Source: Amphritea pacifica
GTDB taxonomy: Bacteria > Pseudomonadota > Gammaproteobacteria > Pseudomonadales > Balneatricaceae
DNA: 64,000 nucleotides
NCBI RefSeq assembly: GCF_016924145.1
Contig: NZ_JAFFZO010000020.1
Span: forward strand, 30,857-94,856
Direction of reading: 5' to 3'
Part shown: positions 34,678 through 44,500 of the stretch, piece by piece
How the letters are laid out: each line of letters opens with the position of its first letter
Position numbering within the stretch: position 1 is the stretch's first letter
Translations under genes and position numbers: made by a program
The notes under the pieces: generated by a model
Seen by the model: the letters and a program-made list of their open reading frames with translations, nothing else
What the model was told of the DNA's origin: nothing
The model's database searches: none

Positions 34678-35235
34678 TCAGCCGGGTTGCTCTGTGTCTT
34701 CAGTTGCTGCCGGGTCCGGATTGAGCAGTGTATCCATCAATGTGCTCAGTTTCTCCTGCACCAGATCATAGGTGGTATCAATATTTGCAGCGATATCCCC
34801 CTGAAGTACTTGCAGGCCATCAAGAATTTCCCGGGCATCGGCAAATCCCTGATCGATACCGCCCGAAATCAGTTTAACGAAGCTTTTTACCTGTGTCTGG
34901 TAATCCATCTCCGGGTGCTGATCCTGATAGCTGCTGAAGAAGTTAGCGCTGAGCGCAACAATGCGTTCAGCGGTTGCCGCCGGGCTAATGTCCACACCTG
35001 AATCATAGGCCTGTTGAATGGCTGAAGGGCCAAGATCAGCTTCAAGCACTTTGTTTAACTCAGTGACCGCGGTGCGATACAGGAGTGCCAGTGAATCGTT
35101 TCCTGAAGAGATACTGACATCCAGAGAGGCCTGCAGAATGGCCTGATTCTGTACTGACTTCTGTGTTGTCGCGGTTTCTTCCGTCGGTTTACTGCGCTCA
35201 GCCGCCGACTGGCCCTGTATAGAACTGATCTCCAT
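34678..35235 (-). CDS. DUF5610 domain protein
   Basis: The 185-residue soluble protein has a low-complexity Ser/Thr/Gln start, then DISPAATAERIVALSANFFS, then YQTQVKSFVKLISGGIDQGF and ADAREILDGLQVLQGDI. These are features of the DUF5610 family of unknown function found in marine and pseudomonad-like bacteria. No signal peptide or membrane helix is seen. It is a single-gene unit ending at a bidirectional terminator. Confidence 0.72.
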   Translation of the reverse strand: MEISSIQGQSAAERSKPTEETATTQKSVQNQAILQASLDVSISSGNDSLALLYRTAVTELNKVLEADLGPSAIQQAYDSGVDISPAATAERIVALSANFFSSYQDQHPEMDYQTQVKSFVKLISGGIDQGFADAREILDGLQVLQGDIAANIDTTYDLVQEKLSTLMDTLLNPDPAATEDTEQPG

Positions 35236-35352
35236 ATCATCTCCTTAGCTTGTGTTGCAGGAACTTACTTGACGAGCTTTAAGTTTAGTAATGCCCGTGT
35301 TTCATGCAAGGTTATCGGCTGCTAGCGGCGTTATATGCGTGAAAGTTTTTCA

Positions 35353-36630
35353 TCAGGAAGAGGTTTTGCGTGCGCGCGGTTGCACGATATGACTGGCAAC
35401 AGAACGGTTACGCCCCTGTTGTTTTGCCAGGTAGAGCGCTTCGTCCGCCTGTTTAATAACCGCCTGACTATCTTTGTGTTGCGGGGTCTTTTCGCACAGC
35501 CCGATACTGATGGTCACTTCGGTGGTACCCTCTGGCCGGCTGGAGCGGTTGCGTTGCTGACGGCCCTTTTTTTCATCTCCGGGGCGGTTTTTATCCCGTA
35601 TGCGCATCGGATAAGCGGCAATGGCGGTGCGTACTTTCTCGGCAATCTCGATTGCGCTGACCTCATCCATCCCTTTAAAAACGATAGTGAACTCCTCGCC
35701 ACCATAGCGAAAGACGGATGCGCCCCGGGCCGCTTGCTTCATCTGACTGGCAACCATTCTCAATACCTGATCCCCCACATCATGACCATATGTGTCGTTG
35801 AATTTCTTGAAATGGTCGATATCAACCATTCCCAGGGTGTAACGACGGCCAGCACTGCGCAGGGTATTTTCCAGTGCCCGACGCCCAGGCAACCCGGTTA
35901 ATTCATCGATGAATGCCATACTGTATGAGTTAAACAGTACGGTAAACAGGATCAGTATTAATCCCAGTGTGCAACTGAGCACCGAGACGGATGTTTCGCC
36001 GAACAGCGCCAGCATCGCGGCAATGGCCAGGGTGATGATGACCAGGCAGGCATCTGCCAGAGTGGCTCTGAACCACAGGATCACCAGTCCCAGCAGGGTG
36101 GAGACGGCGAACAGGTATACCGCCCACTGGCTGAGCAGATAGGGGTCAGAAAACATCTGAATCAAACCCACCGGCAAGGCACTGAACCAGGCAGAAAGCA
36201 GATGGTTTTGTGCGGCTAACCAGAAAAACAGATAACCACTGATAATCACAGGCAGGTGTCTTAGCAACCAGCGACTGCTTAACCCCCGCTCAGGAATAAA
36301 GTTGATAAAAAGCTGCAGCAGCGGGAACAGCAGGCTCAGACCACTGAACAAAACAAAATTAGCGGGCTGACTGAGGCTGGTTTGCAGCTGGTTCTGAATC
36401 AACAGGAACAGGCACAGCAGGTTGATCGTTGTCAGCAGTAAGCGCCCCTGATTGAAACTGATGCAGAGAATGATGGCCAGCCCGCCCAGCAGTGGTGGCA
36501 TGTAGTTGAGAAGTTGCTGCTGGATAACATTAAGGTCGTGAAGCTGACTATGAATCACCGGTGCAAGCAGCATTAAGAAGATGCCAGGCAGCATCAATTT
36601 AATCATTTTCTGCAGATTGTAACGCGGCAC
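35353..36630 (-). CDS. Membrane diguanylate cyclase (GGDEF)
   Basis: The 425-residue protein has about seven hydrophobic segments in residues 10-235, then a GGDEF domain with the active-site motif RYGGEEF and LGMVDIDHFKKFNDTYGHDVGD. It makes c-di-GMP from two GTP. No RxxD inhibitory site is seen five residues before GGEEF. An unusual basic insertion (RDKNRPGDEKKGRQQRNRSS) sits before the last strands of the GGDEF domain. The membrane part resembles no sensor that I can name. Confidence 0.87.
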   Translation of the reverse strand: MPRYNLQKMIKLMLPGIFLMLLAPVIHSQLHDLNVIQQQLLNYMPPLLGGLAIILCISFNQGRLLLTTINLLCLFLLIQNQLQTSLSQPANFVLFSGLSLLFPLLQLFINFIPERGLSSRWLLRHLPVIISGYLFFWLAAQNHLLSAWFSALPVGLIQMFSDPYLLSQWAVYLFAVSTLLGLVILWFRATLADACLVIITLAIAAMLALFGETSVSVLSCTLGLILILFTVLFNSYSMAFIDELTGLPGRRALENTLRSAGRRYTLGMVDIDHFKKFNDTYGHDVGDQVLRMVASQMKQAARGASVFRYGGEEFTIVFKGMDEVSAIEIAEKVRTAIAAYPMRIRDKNRPGDEKKGRQQRNRSSRPEGTTEVTISIGLCEKTPQHKDSQAVIKQADEALYLAKQQGRNRSVASHIVQPRARKTSS

Positions 36631-36765
36631 CCGGTGCTCTCCTTCAGATCAGTACCGCTATCCTATCATGGTGAGAGGCGATGAACTGCAACCCATTGCG
36701 TTGCAGTTACCGGTTTGGGTAATGAGTTTGTCGCAGGGTTGAGCCGGGAGAGGCATAACCGATAT

Positions 36766-36790
36766 AAAAAATGCCGCACTGGGCGGCATT
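36766..36790 (-). terminator. Terminator of the DUF2892 gene
   Basis: AATGCCGC-ACTGG-GCGGCATT is a perfect 8-bp stem, followed on the minus strand by a run of six T (complement of 36766-36771). Confidence 0.82.
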
Positions 36791-36818
36791 CATTGCAATG
36801 CTTAGTAAAATCTGTGCT

Positions 36819-37223
36819 TTACACCGCTTTTTTAAATCCCAGTAGTGATGCAATGGTGAACGCGGGACACCAGCCGCTAAAGGCTGACTGCAGCAGGCTG
36901 GCACCGACCACTGCTGTGATGTACAGCACCCATTGTGGCGCGGCGAAAAACATAAAGGCACTAACGGTAATCAGCACCGCAGCGCCGGCGATAATATGGA
37001 CTCCCTGATGAACACTCATCCCGGTGGCGCAGGTTTGCTCTTTCAGCTTTAACATGCGAAATACCGTTATTGCCGGGCACCACTTGGTGAAGCCTGACTG
37101 AAGCAGGTTAAGGCCGACAAAGCCGGTGAGGTAATACCAGGCCGGGTTAACATAGGTTCCCAGGGCCAGGCTGATAAGAATAACAGAGCCCGCCAGCAGG
37201 CGCAGAGCAGCATTAAGAGTCAT
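36819..37223 (-). CDS. Tandem DUF2892 (YgaP-type) membrane protein
   Basis: The 134-residue product contains two copies of the DUF2892 unit: LLAGSVILISLALG...GLNLLQSGFTKWCPA and IIAGAAVLITVSAF...GASLLQSAFSGWCPA, each a helical hairpin ending in a (K/G)WCPA motif. In YgaP this unit anchors a rhodanese that handles sulfane sulfur; here no rhodanese is attached. The promoter carries the palindrome shared with the ArsR/RND locus, which supports a role in the response to sulfide or persulfide. ATG at 37223 begins the first unit. Confidence 0.83.
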   Translation of the reverse strand: MTLNAALRLLAGSVILISLALGTYVNPAWYYLTGFVGLNLLQSGFTKWCPAITVFRMLKLKEQTCATGMSVHQGVHIIAGAAVLITVSAFMFFAAPQWVLYITAVVGASLLQSAFSGWCPAFTIASLLGFKKAV

Positions 37224-37277
37224 GGAGTTAGCCTCGTTGTTATTTCATGTGTCATAGCGGAGCCAGACATCTTTCAT

Positions 37278-37306
37278 ATTATATATTAGTAATATCTAAT
37301 ATGAAA
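37278..37306 (-). promoter_or_regulatory. Promoter of the DUF2892 gene with the shared ArsR-type operator
   Basis: ATATTAGTAATATCTAATAT (37283-37302) has the same ATATTAG/CTAATAT arms and 6-bp centre as the site at 29811-29830. On the minus strand it lies between TTTCAT (37301-37306) and TATAAT (37278-37283), matching the arrangement at the RND operon. Confidence 0.7.
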
Positions 37307-37463
37307 GCTCTTGCCATGATAGATGGCTATTGAAGTGGATTGGTCAGCATCCGTAGTCTGGTGGGGATGTGGTATTGCATATTTGCGGCAGATCAAATTA
37401 ATGTATTGGCAAAATAGCGAGGCTGGCTCATGCTTAAAGGGTCACCAGTAAGGAGGATCTGTT

Positions 37464-38399
37464 GTGGATATTGGCAAAATTCTGGTCAATCTTGAGCATG
37501 GTAAAGATAGCAGCCTGATTCTGGAAAAAGCGCTCCGGCTGGCGGAGGGCAGTGGTGCAAAAGTCGAACTGTTCTGCTGCTGTTATAACGCATCGCTGCG
37601 TAACAGCTATCTGCTCGATAAGGAGTCGCTGCTCAGAGCGGAGCATGGTTATATGCACCAGGTTGAAGCTGAGCTGGAACAGCTGACGGAGCCCTTTGAA
37701 GAACTCAATATAGACGTCGATATTGATCTCTGTTGGGAGCGCCATGAGGCCGAGGCGGTGGTGCGTAAGGTGTTACGTTTTCTACCCGATATGGTTCTGC
37801 ATCCGATTGGGCAGCATAGCCGTCTGGGGCACTATATCTTTGATCAGAGCGACTGGCAGCTGATCCGTGAGTGTCCTGTTCCGCTGTTACTGGTTAAGCA
37901 GAAAGCCTGGTCTGATGGCGGTCATGTAGCGGCAGCGGTGGATCCGTTCCATGAGTGCGACAGCCCTGCGGTGCTGGATATAACAATACTGGAGTGGGCG
38001 CGTCGCCTGGTGCAGACCCTGGAAGGAGATCTGAAAGTGATGCACAGTTTTAATGTATTGCCTCACTCCGCTATTTTTGATGAGCACCTGGTGACCGATT
38101 TTGAAGGGATGCAGCGCAAGGTCAGGGCCGAACATGTGGCTGCACTGGGGGCTTTGCTGGAACCCTACGGGCTGACGACAGACAGCCCTGCAGTGACCCT
38201 GAAAGAGAAAGAGACCCATAACGCGATTCTTGAATACGTGGATGAAGCACATATCGATATTCTGGTGGTAGGGGCTGTGGCGCGGGGATTACTGGACCGG
38301 ATTCTGGTGGGCAGCACTATTGAGCGGATTCTGGATCAGTTGCATGCCGACCTGCTGGTGGTGAAACCGCCAGGGTTTGTCAGCTCAATCACTGAGTAA
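37464..38399 (+). CDS. Tandem universal stress protein (UspE-like)
   Basis: The 311-residue protein contains two Usp domains (about 1-145 and 155-305). The second ends DILVVGAVARGLLDRILVGS followed by TIERIL and LLVVKPPGF, the ATP-binding-type Usp motif; the first is more divergent. UspE-like proteins support survival under stress and oxygen limitation. The start is a GTG with a strong AGGAGG seven bases upstream. It is monocistronic, with a hairpin 44 bp after the stop. Confidence 0.87.
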   Translation: MDIGKILVNLEHGKDSSLILEKALRLAEGSGAKVELFCCCYNASLRNSYLLDKESLLRAEHGYMHQVEAELEQLTEPFEELNIDVDIDLCWERHEAEAVVRKVLRFLPDMVLHPIGQHSRLGHYIFDQSDWQLIRECPVPLLLVKQKAWSDGGHVAAAVDPFHECDSPAVLDITILEWARRLVQTLEGDLKVMHSFNVLPHSAIFDEHLVTDFEGMQRKVRAEHVAALGALLEPYGLTTDSPAVTLKEKETHNAILEYVDEAHIDILVVGAVARGLLDRILVGSTIERILDQLHADLLVVKPPGFVSSITE

Positions 38400-38442
38400 A
38401 TATTGAATCTACCGCTAGCCAGGTAAACCCAGAAAACAGATG

Positions 38443-38473
38443 AGAGGCATGCCGGTCAGGGCACGCCTCTTTT
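38443..38473 (+). terminator. Terminator after the Usp gene
   Basis: AGAGGCATGCC and GGCACGCCTCT form an 11-bp stem with one mismatch around a 6-base loop, followed by TTT. Confidence 0.65.
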
Positions 38474-38507
38474 CAGAAGGATCTATTCAGATTAAAGCCG
38501 GCTGCTG

Positions 38508-39317
38508 TTAACTGAACTCAGCCCAGATCGGTGCATGGTCAGAAGGTTTCTCCATACCCCGGATATCATAGTCAATATTGGCATCGGTGCAGCGAAGGTA
38601 GAGTGATTCGGTGGCCAGTACTGCATCGATGCGCAGACCACGTTTAGGGTCTGCTTCGAAACCTCGGCTACGATAATCAAACCAGCTAAACAGGTCATCT
38701 GTGTCGGGATGGATCTTACGAAAAGTATCTTTCAGTCCCCAGTCCAGCAGACGGGCCAGCCACTGCCGTTCCTCCGGCTGGAAACTGGTTTTGCCGCTCT
38801 TCAGCCAGCGTTTGCGGTTCACTTCACCGATACCGATATCGATATCCTCCGGGGAGATATTCAGATCGCCCATCACCACCAAAGGCTGAGAGGGGTCACA
38901 CTGTTGTTCCAGATAGTTCTGCAGATCGCTATAGTATTTGCGTTTGGCCGGGTATTTGGTTTCGTGGGCAATATTTTCCCCCTGAGGAAAATAGCCATTG
39001 AGTACTTTGACCCGCACCCCTTCGATATCGTACTCACCAATGATCATCCGCTTTTGTGCATCGTCGTCATCTCCGGGAAACCCTTTTTCCAGTCTGACCG
39101 GCGGTAACTTCGAAATCAGACAGACGCCGTAATGACCTTTCTGACCGTGGTATTCAACATGATAACCCAGTGCGCGGATCATCTCTTCAGGAAACTCCTC
39201 ATCATGAACCTTGGTTTCCTGAATACCGATAACATCGGGCTGGTGCTTATCTATCAGCGCTTTAATCTGGTGAGGGCGGGCGCGCAGGCCGTTGGTGTTA
39301 AACGAGATCAGTTTCAT
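38508..39317 (-). CDS. xthA: Exodeoxyribonuclease III
   Basis: The 269-residue enzyme is an AP endonuclease/3'-exonuclease of the XthA type. Catalytic positions are visible as Glu34 (GIQETK), GDLNI in the middle and the C-terminal [10 protein letters not shown]. It acts in base-excision repair with Mg2+. It is divergent from gor across 230 bp in which I saw no clear operator. Confidence 0.94.
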   Translation of the reverse strand: MKLISFNTNGLRARPHQIKALIDKHQPDVIGIQETKVHDEEFPEEMIRALGYHVEYHGQKGHYGVCLISKLPPVRLEKGFPGDDDDAQKRMIIGEYDIEGVRVKVLNGYFPQGENIAHETKYPAKRKYYSDLQNYLEQQCDPSQPLVVMGDLNISPEDIDIGIGEVNRKRWLKSGKTSFQPEERQWLARLLDWGLKDTFRKIHPDTDDLFSWFDYRSRGFEADPKRGLRIDAVLATESLYLRCTDANIDYDIRGMEKPSDHAPIWAEFS

Positions 39318-39547
39318 GATAAACCTAAAGACTATCTGATAAAGAGGAGTAGTGAGGCGCCTAACTTAACCTTCGTCCGGGCAAAGTGCAAATGTGTCTG
39401 ATTGAAAAACCCTATTACCGGTTTTGCCTATCTTTATTGGCATCCTTAGAGCACAACAGGTAGATTATGGCGCATAGTTTTATCTGACCGATCAGGTTTT
39501 CGGTTCAGTCTGTTTAGTTAATTGTTATCAGTGTTAAGGGGAATCCT

Positions 39548-40903
39548 GTGGCAGAGTTTGATTTTGACCTGTTTGTAATCGGTGCCGGTTCCGGTGGTGT
39601 GCGGGCTGGACGCATGGCAGCAGCAATGGGCGTCCGGGTGGGAATGGCCGAAGACCGTTATCTGGGCGGCACCTGTGTCAATGTTGGCTGCGTGCCAAAG
39701 AAACTGTTTGTCTACGGCTCCCATTTCAGTGAAGAGTTTGAAAATGCTGCCGGATTCGGCTGGACGGTCGGGAAGTCCTCTTTTGACTGGCCAACCCTGA
39801 GGGACAATAAAACCAAAGAGATTGAACGGCTTAATGGCATTTACCGTAATATGTTGGTGAACTCCGGCGTCAATCTGCTGGATGGCCGGGCGCGGATTGT
39901 GGGGCCAAACAGTGTCGAAGTCTCCGGCAAAGAATACAGCGCAGAGCGCATTCTCATTGCTACTGGCGGCTGGCCCTATGTCCCCGAGTTTCCCGGCAAC
40001 GAGCACGTCATCAGTTCCAATGAGGTATTCTACCTGGATCAGTTCCCCAAGCGGGCTATCGTGGTCGGCGGTGGTTATATCGCGGTTGAGTTTGCCGGAA
40101 TCTTCGCAGGCCTGGGTGCTGAAACCTCGCTGATCTATCGTGGTGATCTGTTCCTGCGGGGCTTCGATCAGGAGGTCAGGGAATTTACCGCAGCAGAGGT
40201 GGCGAAGAAGAATATCAGTCTGCGCTTTAACAACAACATCGAAAAGATTGAGAAGCAGGCCGATGGCTCATTGCTGGCGCATCTGACCGATGGATCTACT
40301 CTGGAAGCAGACACCATTATGTATGCCACTGGCCGGGTGCCTAATGTGATGGATCTGGGGCTGGAAAACATCAGTGTTGAACAGAAATCGAATGGGGCGA
40401 TTGTTGTTAACGATCAGTTCCAGACCGCTGAACCATCCGTCTATGCTATCGGTGATGTGATTGATCGGGTGCAGCTGACGCCTGTGGCTCTGGCAGAAGG
40501 GATGGCGTTGGTGCGTAACCTGTATGCGGGCAAAAATCAGCAGGTTGATTACGATCTGATCGCGACAGCCGTGTTCTGTCAGCCCAATATTGGTACCGTT
40601 GGTTTATCCGAAGAAAAAAGTCGTGAACTCTATGACAATGTCGATGTCTATAAGTCTACGTTCAGAGCAATGAAGCATACGATTAGCGGTAGTGACGAGA
40701 AAACCTTTATGAAAATGCTGGTTGATCGTGACAGCGACAAGGTGCTGGGGGTACATATGGTAGGCCCCGATGCTGGCGAGATTATTCAGGGCATAGCTGT
40801 TGCTCTGAAAGCCGGTGCCACCAAAGCGGTGTTTGATTCCACCATCGGAATTCACCCGACTGCAGCTGAAGAGTTTGTAACAATGCGTGAACCAGCGAGT
40901 TAA
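39548..40903 (+). CDS. gor: Glutathione-disulfide reductase
   Basis: The 451-residue flavoprotein reduces glutathione disulfide with NADPH. It has FAD-binding [11 protein letters not shown] at 10-20, the redox pair Cys43/Cys48 in [13 protein letters not shown], the NADPH-binding [13 protein letters not shown] with Arg in SLIYRGD, and the C-terminal catalytic His in [10 protein letters not shown]. The GTG start has AAGGGGA upstream. Confidence 0.94.
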   Translation: MAEFDFDLFVIGAGSGGVRAGRMAAAMGVRVGMAEDRYLGGTCVNVGCVPKKLFVYGSHFSEEFENAAGFGWTVGKSSFDWPTLRDNKTKEIERLNGIYRNMLVNSGVNLLDGRARIVGPNSVEVSGKEYSAERILIATGGWPYVPEFPGNEHVISSNEVFYLDQFPKRAIVVGGGYIAVEFAGIFAGLGAETSLIYRGDLFLRGFDQEVREFTAAEVAKKNISLRFNNNIEKIEKQADGSLLAHLTDGSTLEADTIMYATGRVPNVMDLGLENISVEQKSNGAIVVNDQFQTAEPSVYAIGDVIDRVQLTPVALAEGMALVRNLYAGKNQQVDYDLIATAVFCQPNIGTVGLSEEKSRELYDNVDVYKSTFRAMKHTISGSDEKTFMKMLVDRDSDKVLGVHMVGPDAGEIIQGIAVALKAGATKAVFDSTIGIHPTAAEEFVTMREPAS

Positions 40904-40923
40904 GTGACCTTCATCGACTATTG

Positions 40924-40954
40924 CCCCGGCTGCTTGCAGACCGGGGATTTTTTT
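40924..40954 (+). terminator. Terminator after gor
   Basis: CCCCGGCTGC-TT-GCAGACCGGGG forms a 10-bp stem with one bulged A, followed by ATTTTTTT. Confidence 0.9.
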
Positions 40955-40963
40955 GTCAGCGAA

Positions 40964-41977
40964 TTAATTCGCTACCTGGACATTATTGCGGCCGGCTTCT
41001 TTGGCCCGGTAAAGCGCCGCGTCAGCCCGGGCAATCAGGTTTTCCGGTGACTCATCTGCCGCTAACCGGGCAACCCCAAAGGAGGCAGTCACTGAGCTGA
41101 TAATCTCACCACTTTTCTTCTGTTTGATGCGGATGGCGGCAACTTTCTTACGTACTTTCTCTGCCAGTTCACAGGCATCAGGTACTTTAATGCCGGGAAG
41201 TAACATGGAAAACTCTTCACCGCCAAAGCGTACCGGAAGCAGAGGCTCTGAACACTCCTCTTTGATCAGTCTGGCCACATACTGCAGCACCTTATCACCC
41301 ATCTGGTGGCCGTAGGTATCGTTAAACTTTTTGAAAAAATCGATATCGACCATAATCAGAGAAACATCAGGCTGCGGTAGTGCTGCCAGTTGACTGATCT
41401 CTGTATCAAATACTCTGCGGTTATACAGGCCGGTGAGCGGGTCGACCGTGGCCTCCTGCCGAGACTCGTGCAACTCTTTTTTCAGTTTGTTGATCTCGGC
41501 CTGGGCCTCATCAATTTTTTGCTGGAACAGGCGGGTGCTTTCACTGATGGTTTCTGTATTGGTGGTCAGGTTCTGGATGATGGTTTCCAGTCCCTCATCA
41601 TCGCTTCTGTCTTTGAGTGCTGCCAGACTCTCCTGCAGCACTTCGTTATAGGCTTCGGTATCCTGAACGGTTGAAGAGGCTGAGCTTTCCAGATCCCCCA
41701 TAACCGATAGCAGCGCCTGCTGCAACGTTGCGGCGTTATCAGCCTCATCCTTTATCAGAAAATCACGGAACAGCTGCTCACCGATTCTGTTTGGGCAGGT
41801 GCCATAGATCTCCAGCATTTTATCCATCTGCTGGTTGAGCGCCGGGATCGCCCCGGAAACATAAGCGTACCAGAGTGCATAGTTTAAGGGAGTCGGGGGG
41901 ATACTACTCTTGACCATCAGTGGAATCGCCCGGCGAAGATACTCTGTGGCTTGCTGAGGGTTATCTGCGAACTTCAT
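40964..41977 (-). CDS. Soluble diguanylate cyclase (GGDEF)
   Basis: The 337-residue protein has no membrane helix. A helical N-terminal region (1-130), then a coiled-coil-like stretch (about 130-178, EAQAEINKLKKELHESRQEA) lead into a GGDEF domain with VDPLTGLYNRR, IMVDIDFFKKFNDTYGHQMGD and the active site RFGGEEF. No inhibitory RxxD is visible. It resembles DgcB-like cyclases of pseudomonads. Its stop is 10 bp from the gor terminator. Confidence 0.88.
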   Translation of the reverse strand: MKFADNPQQATEYLRRAIPLMVKSSIPPTPLNYALWYAYVSGAIPALNQQMDKMLEIYGTCPNRIGEQLFRDFLIKDEADNAATLQQALLSVMGDLESSASSTVQDTEAYNEVLQESLAALKDRSDDEGLETIIQNLTTNTETISESTRLFQQKIDEAQAEINKLKKELHESRQEATVDPLTGLYNRRVFDTEISQLAALPQPDVSLIMVDIDFFKKFNDTYGHQMGDKVLQYVARLIKEECSEPLLPVRFGGEEFSMLLPGIKVPDACELAEKVRKKVAAIRIKQKKSGEIISSVTASFGVARLAADESPENLIARADAALYRAKEAGRNNVQVAN

Positions 41978-42231
41978 AGAACCTTTTTCCTATCTCGCGA
42001 GACTGAATTTGATCAGTGCAAAGAATAACACTATTTTTTCTAAGGGTAGACCGTTAGCTGTTCAACTTTATGCTGATATTGGAACAATTGTTTGAAAATA
42101 ATGCTTTATCGTAATTTATATGACTAATTGTTCATTGATTCAGGCCCGCAACTGATGGATTGTTATGAAGGTAATTAGGTATACCGATCTGTCCAGACAC
42201 GAATAAATATAAAACCTAGTCAGGATTTGAG

Positions 42232-43890
42232 ATGTCGCTGATTCATGGATTGCACTTTCATAACCTCAAAGGCGATCTGCTGGGGGGGCTAACGGCTGCA
42301 GTTGTTGCTTTGCCTCTGGCGCTGGCGTTTGGTGTCTCTTCAGGTGCCGGCGCTATTGCAGGTCTTTACGGGGCCATTTTTGTGGGGCTGTTTGCTGCAC
42401 TATTTGGCGGGACTCCCAGCCAGGTATCCGGCCCGACCGGCCCGATGACCGTTGTCATGGCCTCGGTGTTCACCCAGTTTGTTGCGCTGGACCCCCAGAG
42501 CGGGCCGCTTTATGCCTTTACCGTGGTTATTCTGGGAGGGCTGCTGCAGATGTCGTTTGGCCTGTTGAAACTGGGGAAATATGTCACGCTGGTACCTTTT
42601 CCGGTGATCTCCGGGTTTATGACCGGTATTGGAATAATCATTATCCTGCTGCAACTGGGGCCGATGTTTGGGGTCCCGGCATCGGCCAGTGCCGGTGAGT
42701 CATTGCAGCAGATACCCAATTATCTGACCCATGCGGATCCTGCCGCACTGCTATTGGGTGGGGTGACGTTGGCCGTGGTGATCTTTTGTCCTAAAAAACT
42801 GGCGGTTGTGGTGCCGCCAACCCTGCTTGCGCTGGTGCTTGGCACGGTTATCTATCAGCTGTTTCATGGCGATACCGACCTGGCCATTATCGGTCATATA
42901 CCCACCGGGTTACCTGAGTTACTGCTGCCCCGGTTTTCGCTGGACATTCTCAGCGATATGCTGTTTGCCGCACTGATGCTTGCGGTGCTGGGCTCGATAG
43001 ACTCCCTGTTAACCTCGCTGGTGGCTGATAATATGACCAAAACCCAGCATGATTCTGATCGTGAGCTGATCGGTCAGGGGATCGGTAATATGGTGGCCGG
43101 CCTGTTTGGTGGCTTACCCGGTGCCGGGGCGACTATGCGTACGGTGGTCAATATCAAAGCTGGCGGCAAAACGCCCCTTGCTGGCAGTGTTCATGCAATT
43201 GTTCTGGTCTTCGTGATACTCGGTGCTGCACCTCTGGCAGAAAACATTCCCCATGCGGTTTTGGCAGGCATCCTTATCAAAGTGGGGCTGGATATTATCG
43301 ACTGGCGTTTTCTGATGCGGTTGCATCGTGCTCCGCTGTTTGTTGCCTGTCTGATGTTGCTGGTACTGGTACTGACGGTCATGGTGGATCTGGTGACGGC
43401 GGTTTTTGCCGGGGTATTTATTGCCAACGTGGTGACGGTGAAACGCCTGGCGGACAATCAACTGGATAGTATCCGGGTGATTGACAGCCACGCCGGCAAT
43501 GATGAGGGGCTGACTAAGCGTGAACGCAGGTTATTGGCTGAAACCCAGGGCCGGGTTATTCTCTATCAGTTTGATGGCCCGGTCAGCTATGCTGCGGCAA
43601 AAGGGTTATCTGGCAAACTACAGGGACGACGCCCCCATGATGCTTTGCTGCTGGACTTTTCCAGAGTGCCACTGATTGACGTATCCACGGCGCTGGCGAT
43701 TGAGGATATGATTATCGAGGCTCAGGAACTGGGGCGCGATGTTCATATGATCGGCCTGAATCCTATTGTGAAGGATATATTGAGCCGGCTGAAGATTCTC
43801 GGACTGATTCCGGTGAGTTTTTGCCATGAGAGCCGCAGTAAAGCGCTGGAAACCGCCTATGCGCTGGTGTTTCGTGATGAACTTAACTGA
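42232..43890 (+). CDS. SulP-family anion transporter with STAS domain (BicA-like)
   Basis: The 552-residue protein has the SulP membrane core (about residues 10-415), with the family stretch GDLLGGLTAAVVALPLALAF near the start and TPSQVSGPTGPMTVVMA. A C-terminal STAS domain (about 430-545, RVILYQFDGPVSYAAAKGL and LLLDFSRVPLIDVSTALAIE) follows. It probably imports bicarbonate, sulfate or another anion; closely similar proteins are called BicA-like, but the substrate cannot be told from sequence. Its end overlaps the convergent yigZ gene by 8 bp. Confidence 0.85.
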   Translation: MSLIHGLHFHNLKGDLLGGLTAAVVALPLALAFGVSSGAGAIAGLYGAIFVGLFAALFGGTPSQVSGPTGPMTVVMASVFTQFVALDPQSGPLYAFTVVILGGLLQMSFGLLKLGKYVTLVPFPVISGFMTGIGIIIILLQLGPMFGVPASASAGESLQQIPNYLTHADPAALLLGGVTLAVVIFCPKKLAVVVPPTLLALVLGTVIYQLFHGDTDLAIIGHIPTGLPELLLPRFSLDILSDMLFAALMLAVLGSIDSLLTSLVADNMTKTQHDSDRELIGQGIGNMVAGLFGGLPGAGATMRTVVNIKAGGKTPLAGSVHAIVLVFVILGAAPLAENIPHAVLAGILIKVGLDIIDWRFLMRLHRAPLFVACLMLLVLVLTVMVDLVTAVFAGVFIANVVTVKRLADNQLDSIRVIDSHAGNDEGLTKRERRLLAETQGRVILYQFDGPVSYAAAKGLSGKLQGRRPHDALLLDFSRVPLIDVSTALAIEDMIIEAQELGRDVHMIGLNPIVKDILSRLKILGLIPVSFCHESRSKALETAYALVFRDELN

Positions 43891-44485
43891 TTGTCAGCGT
43901 GATCAGATGCTGTAACGGGGTCAGGGCCTGTTGAAATGCGGTCAGCCGGTGGGCTTCTAGTTTGGCAATAACTTTCATCTCGGATGTAAAGTGCCTCTGG
44001 CAGTCGCCCAGATTAAACTGGCTGATCAGTTGCTCCAGTTCTCCGGTCAGGTTATAGGGGGCGGTCAGTGTGATGGTTAGGGTGGCGATCACCGCTTCCG
44101 TGGGTAGCCTTTGTAAGGCTTCCTGAACGCTTTGAGAATAAGCCCGTGCCAGGCCTCCGGTACCCAGCTTTACGCCACCAAAATAACGCGTGACCACCGC
44201 ACAGATATTGCCCAGATGACTATGGCGCAACACATTGAGCATCGGCTGCCCGGCAGTACCTTTGGGCTCACCATCATCGCTGCAGTTCCATTGGTGTGAG
44301 TCATCGGGAACCCCGGCAATATAGCTCCAGCAGTGGTGGTTGGCTTTCGGGTGACCGGCTCGTACCGACTCGATAAAGCGTATCGCTTCCTCCCGGTCAC
44401 CGACCGGCTGGATATCACAGATAAAGCGGCTTTTCCGGATCTCAAGTTCTGCGCTGTGGTGAGCGGCCGGGCGCAAGTAGTCCAT
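43883..44485 (-). CDS. yigZ: YigZ/IMPACT family protein
   Basis: The 200-residue protein has KSRFICDIQPV, HPKANHHCWSYI, DDGEPKGTAGQPML and VVTRYFGGVKLGTGGLARAY, the conserved core of the IMPACT/YigZ family. A C-terminal DUF1949-like ferredoxin fold follows. Eukaryotic relatives affect GCN2 signalling, but the bacterial role is unclear. It ends in an 8-bp tail-to-tail overlap with the SulP gene and starts 15 bp after the CDF gene's stop, so the two minus-strand genes are probably co-transcribed. Confidence 0.9.
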   Translation of the reverse strand: MDYLRPAAHHSAELEIRKSRFICDIQPVGDREEAIRFIESVRAGHPKANHHCWSYIAGVPDDSHQWNCSDDGEPKGTAGQPMLNVLRHSHLGNICAVVTRYFGGVKLGTGGLARAYSQSVQEALQRLPTEAVIATLTITLTAPYNLTGELEQLISQFNLGDCQRHFTSEMKVIAKLEAHRLTAFQQALTPLQHLITLTIS

Positions 44486-44500
44486 CGATCAGTCTGTTCG

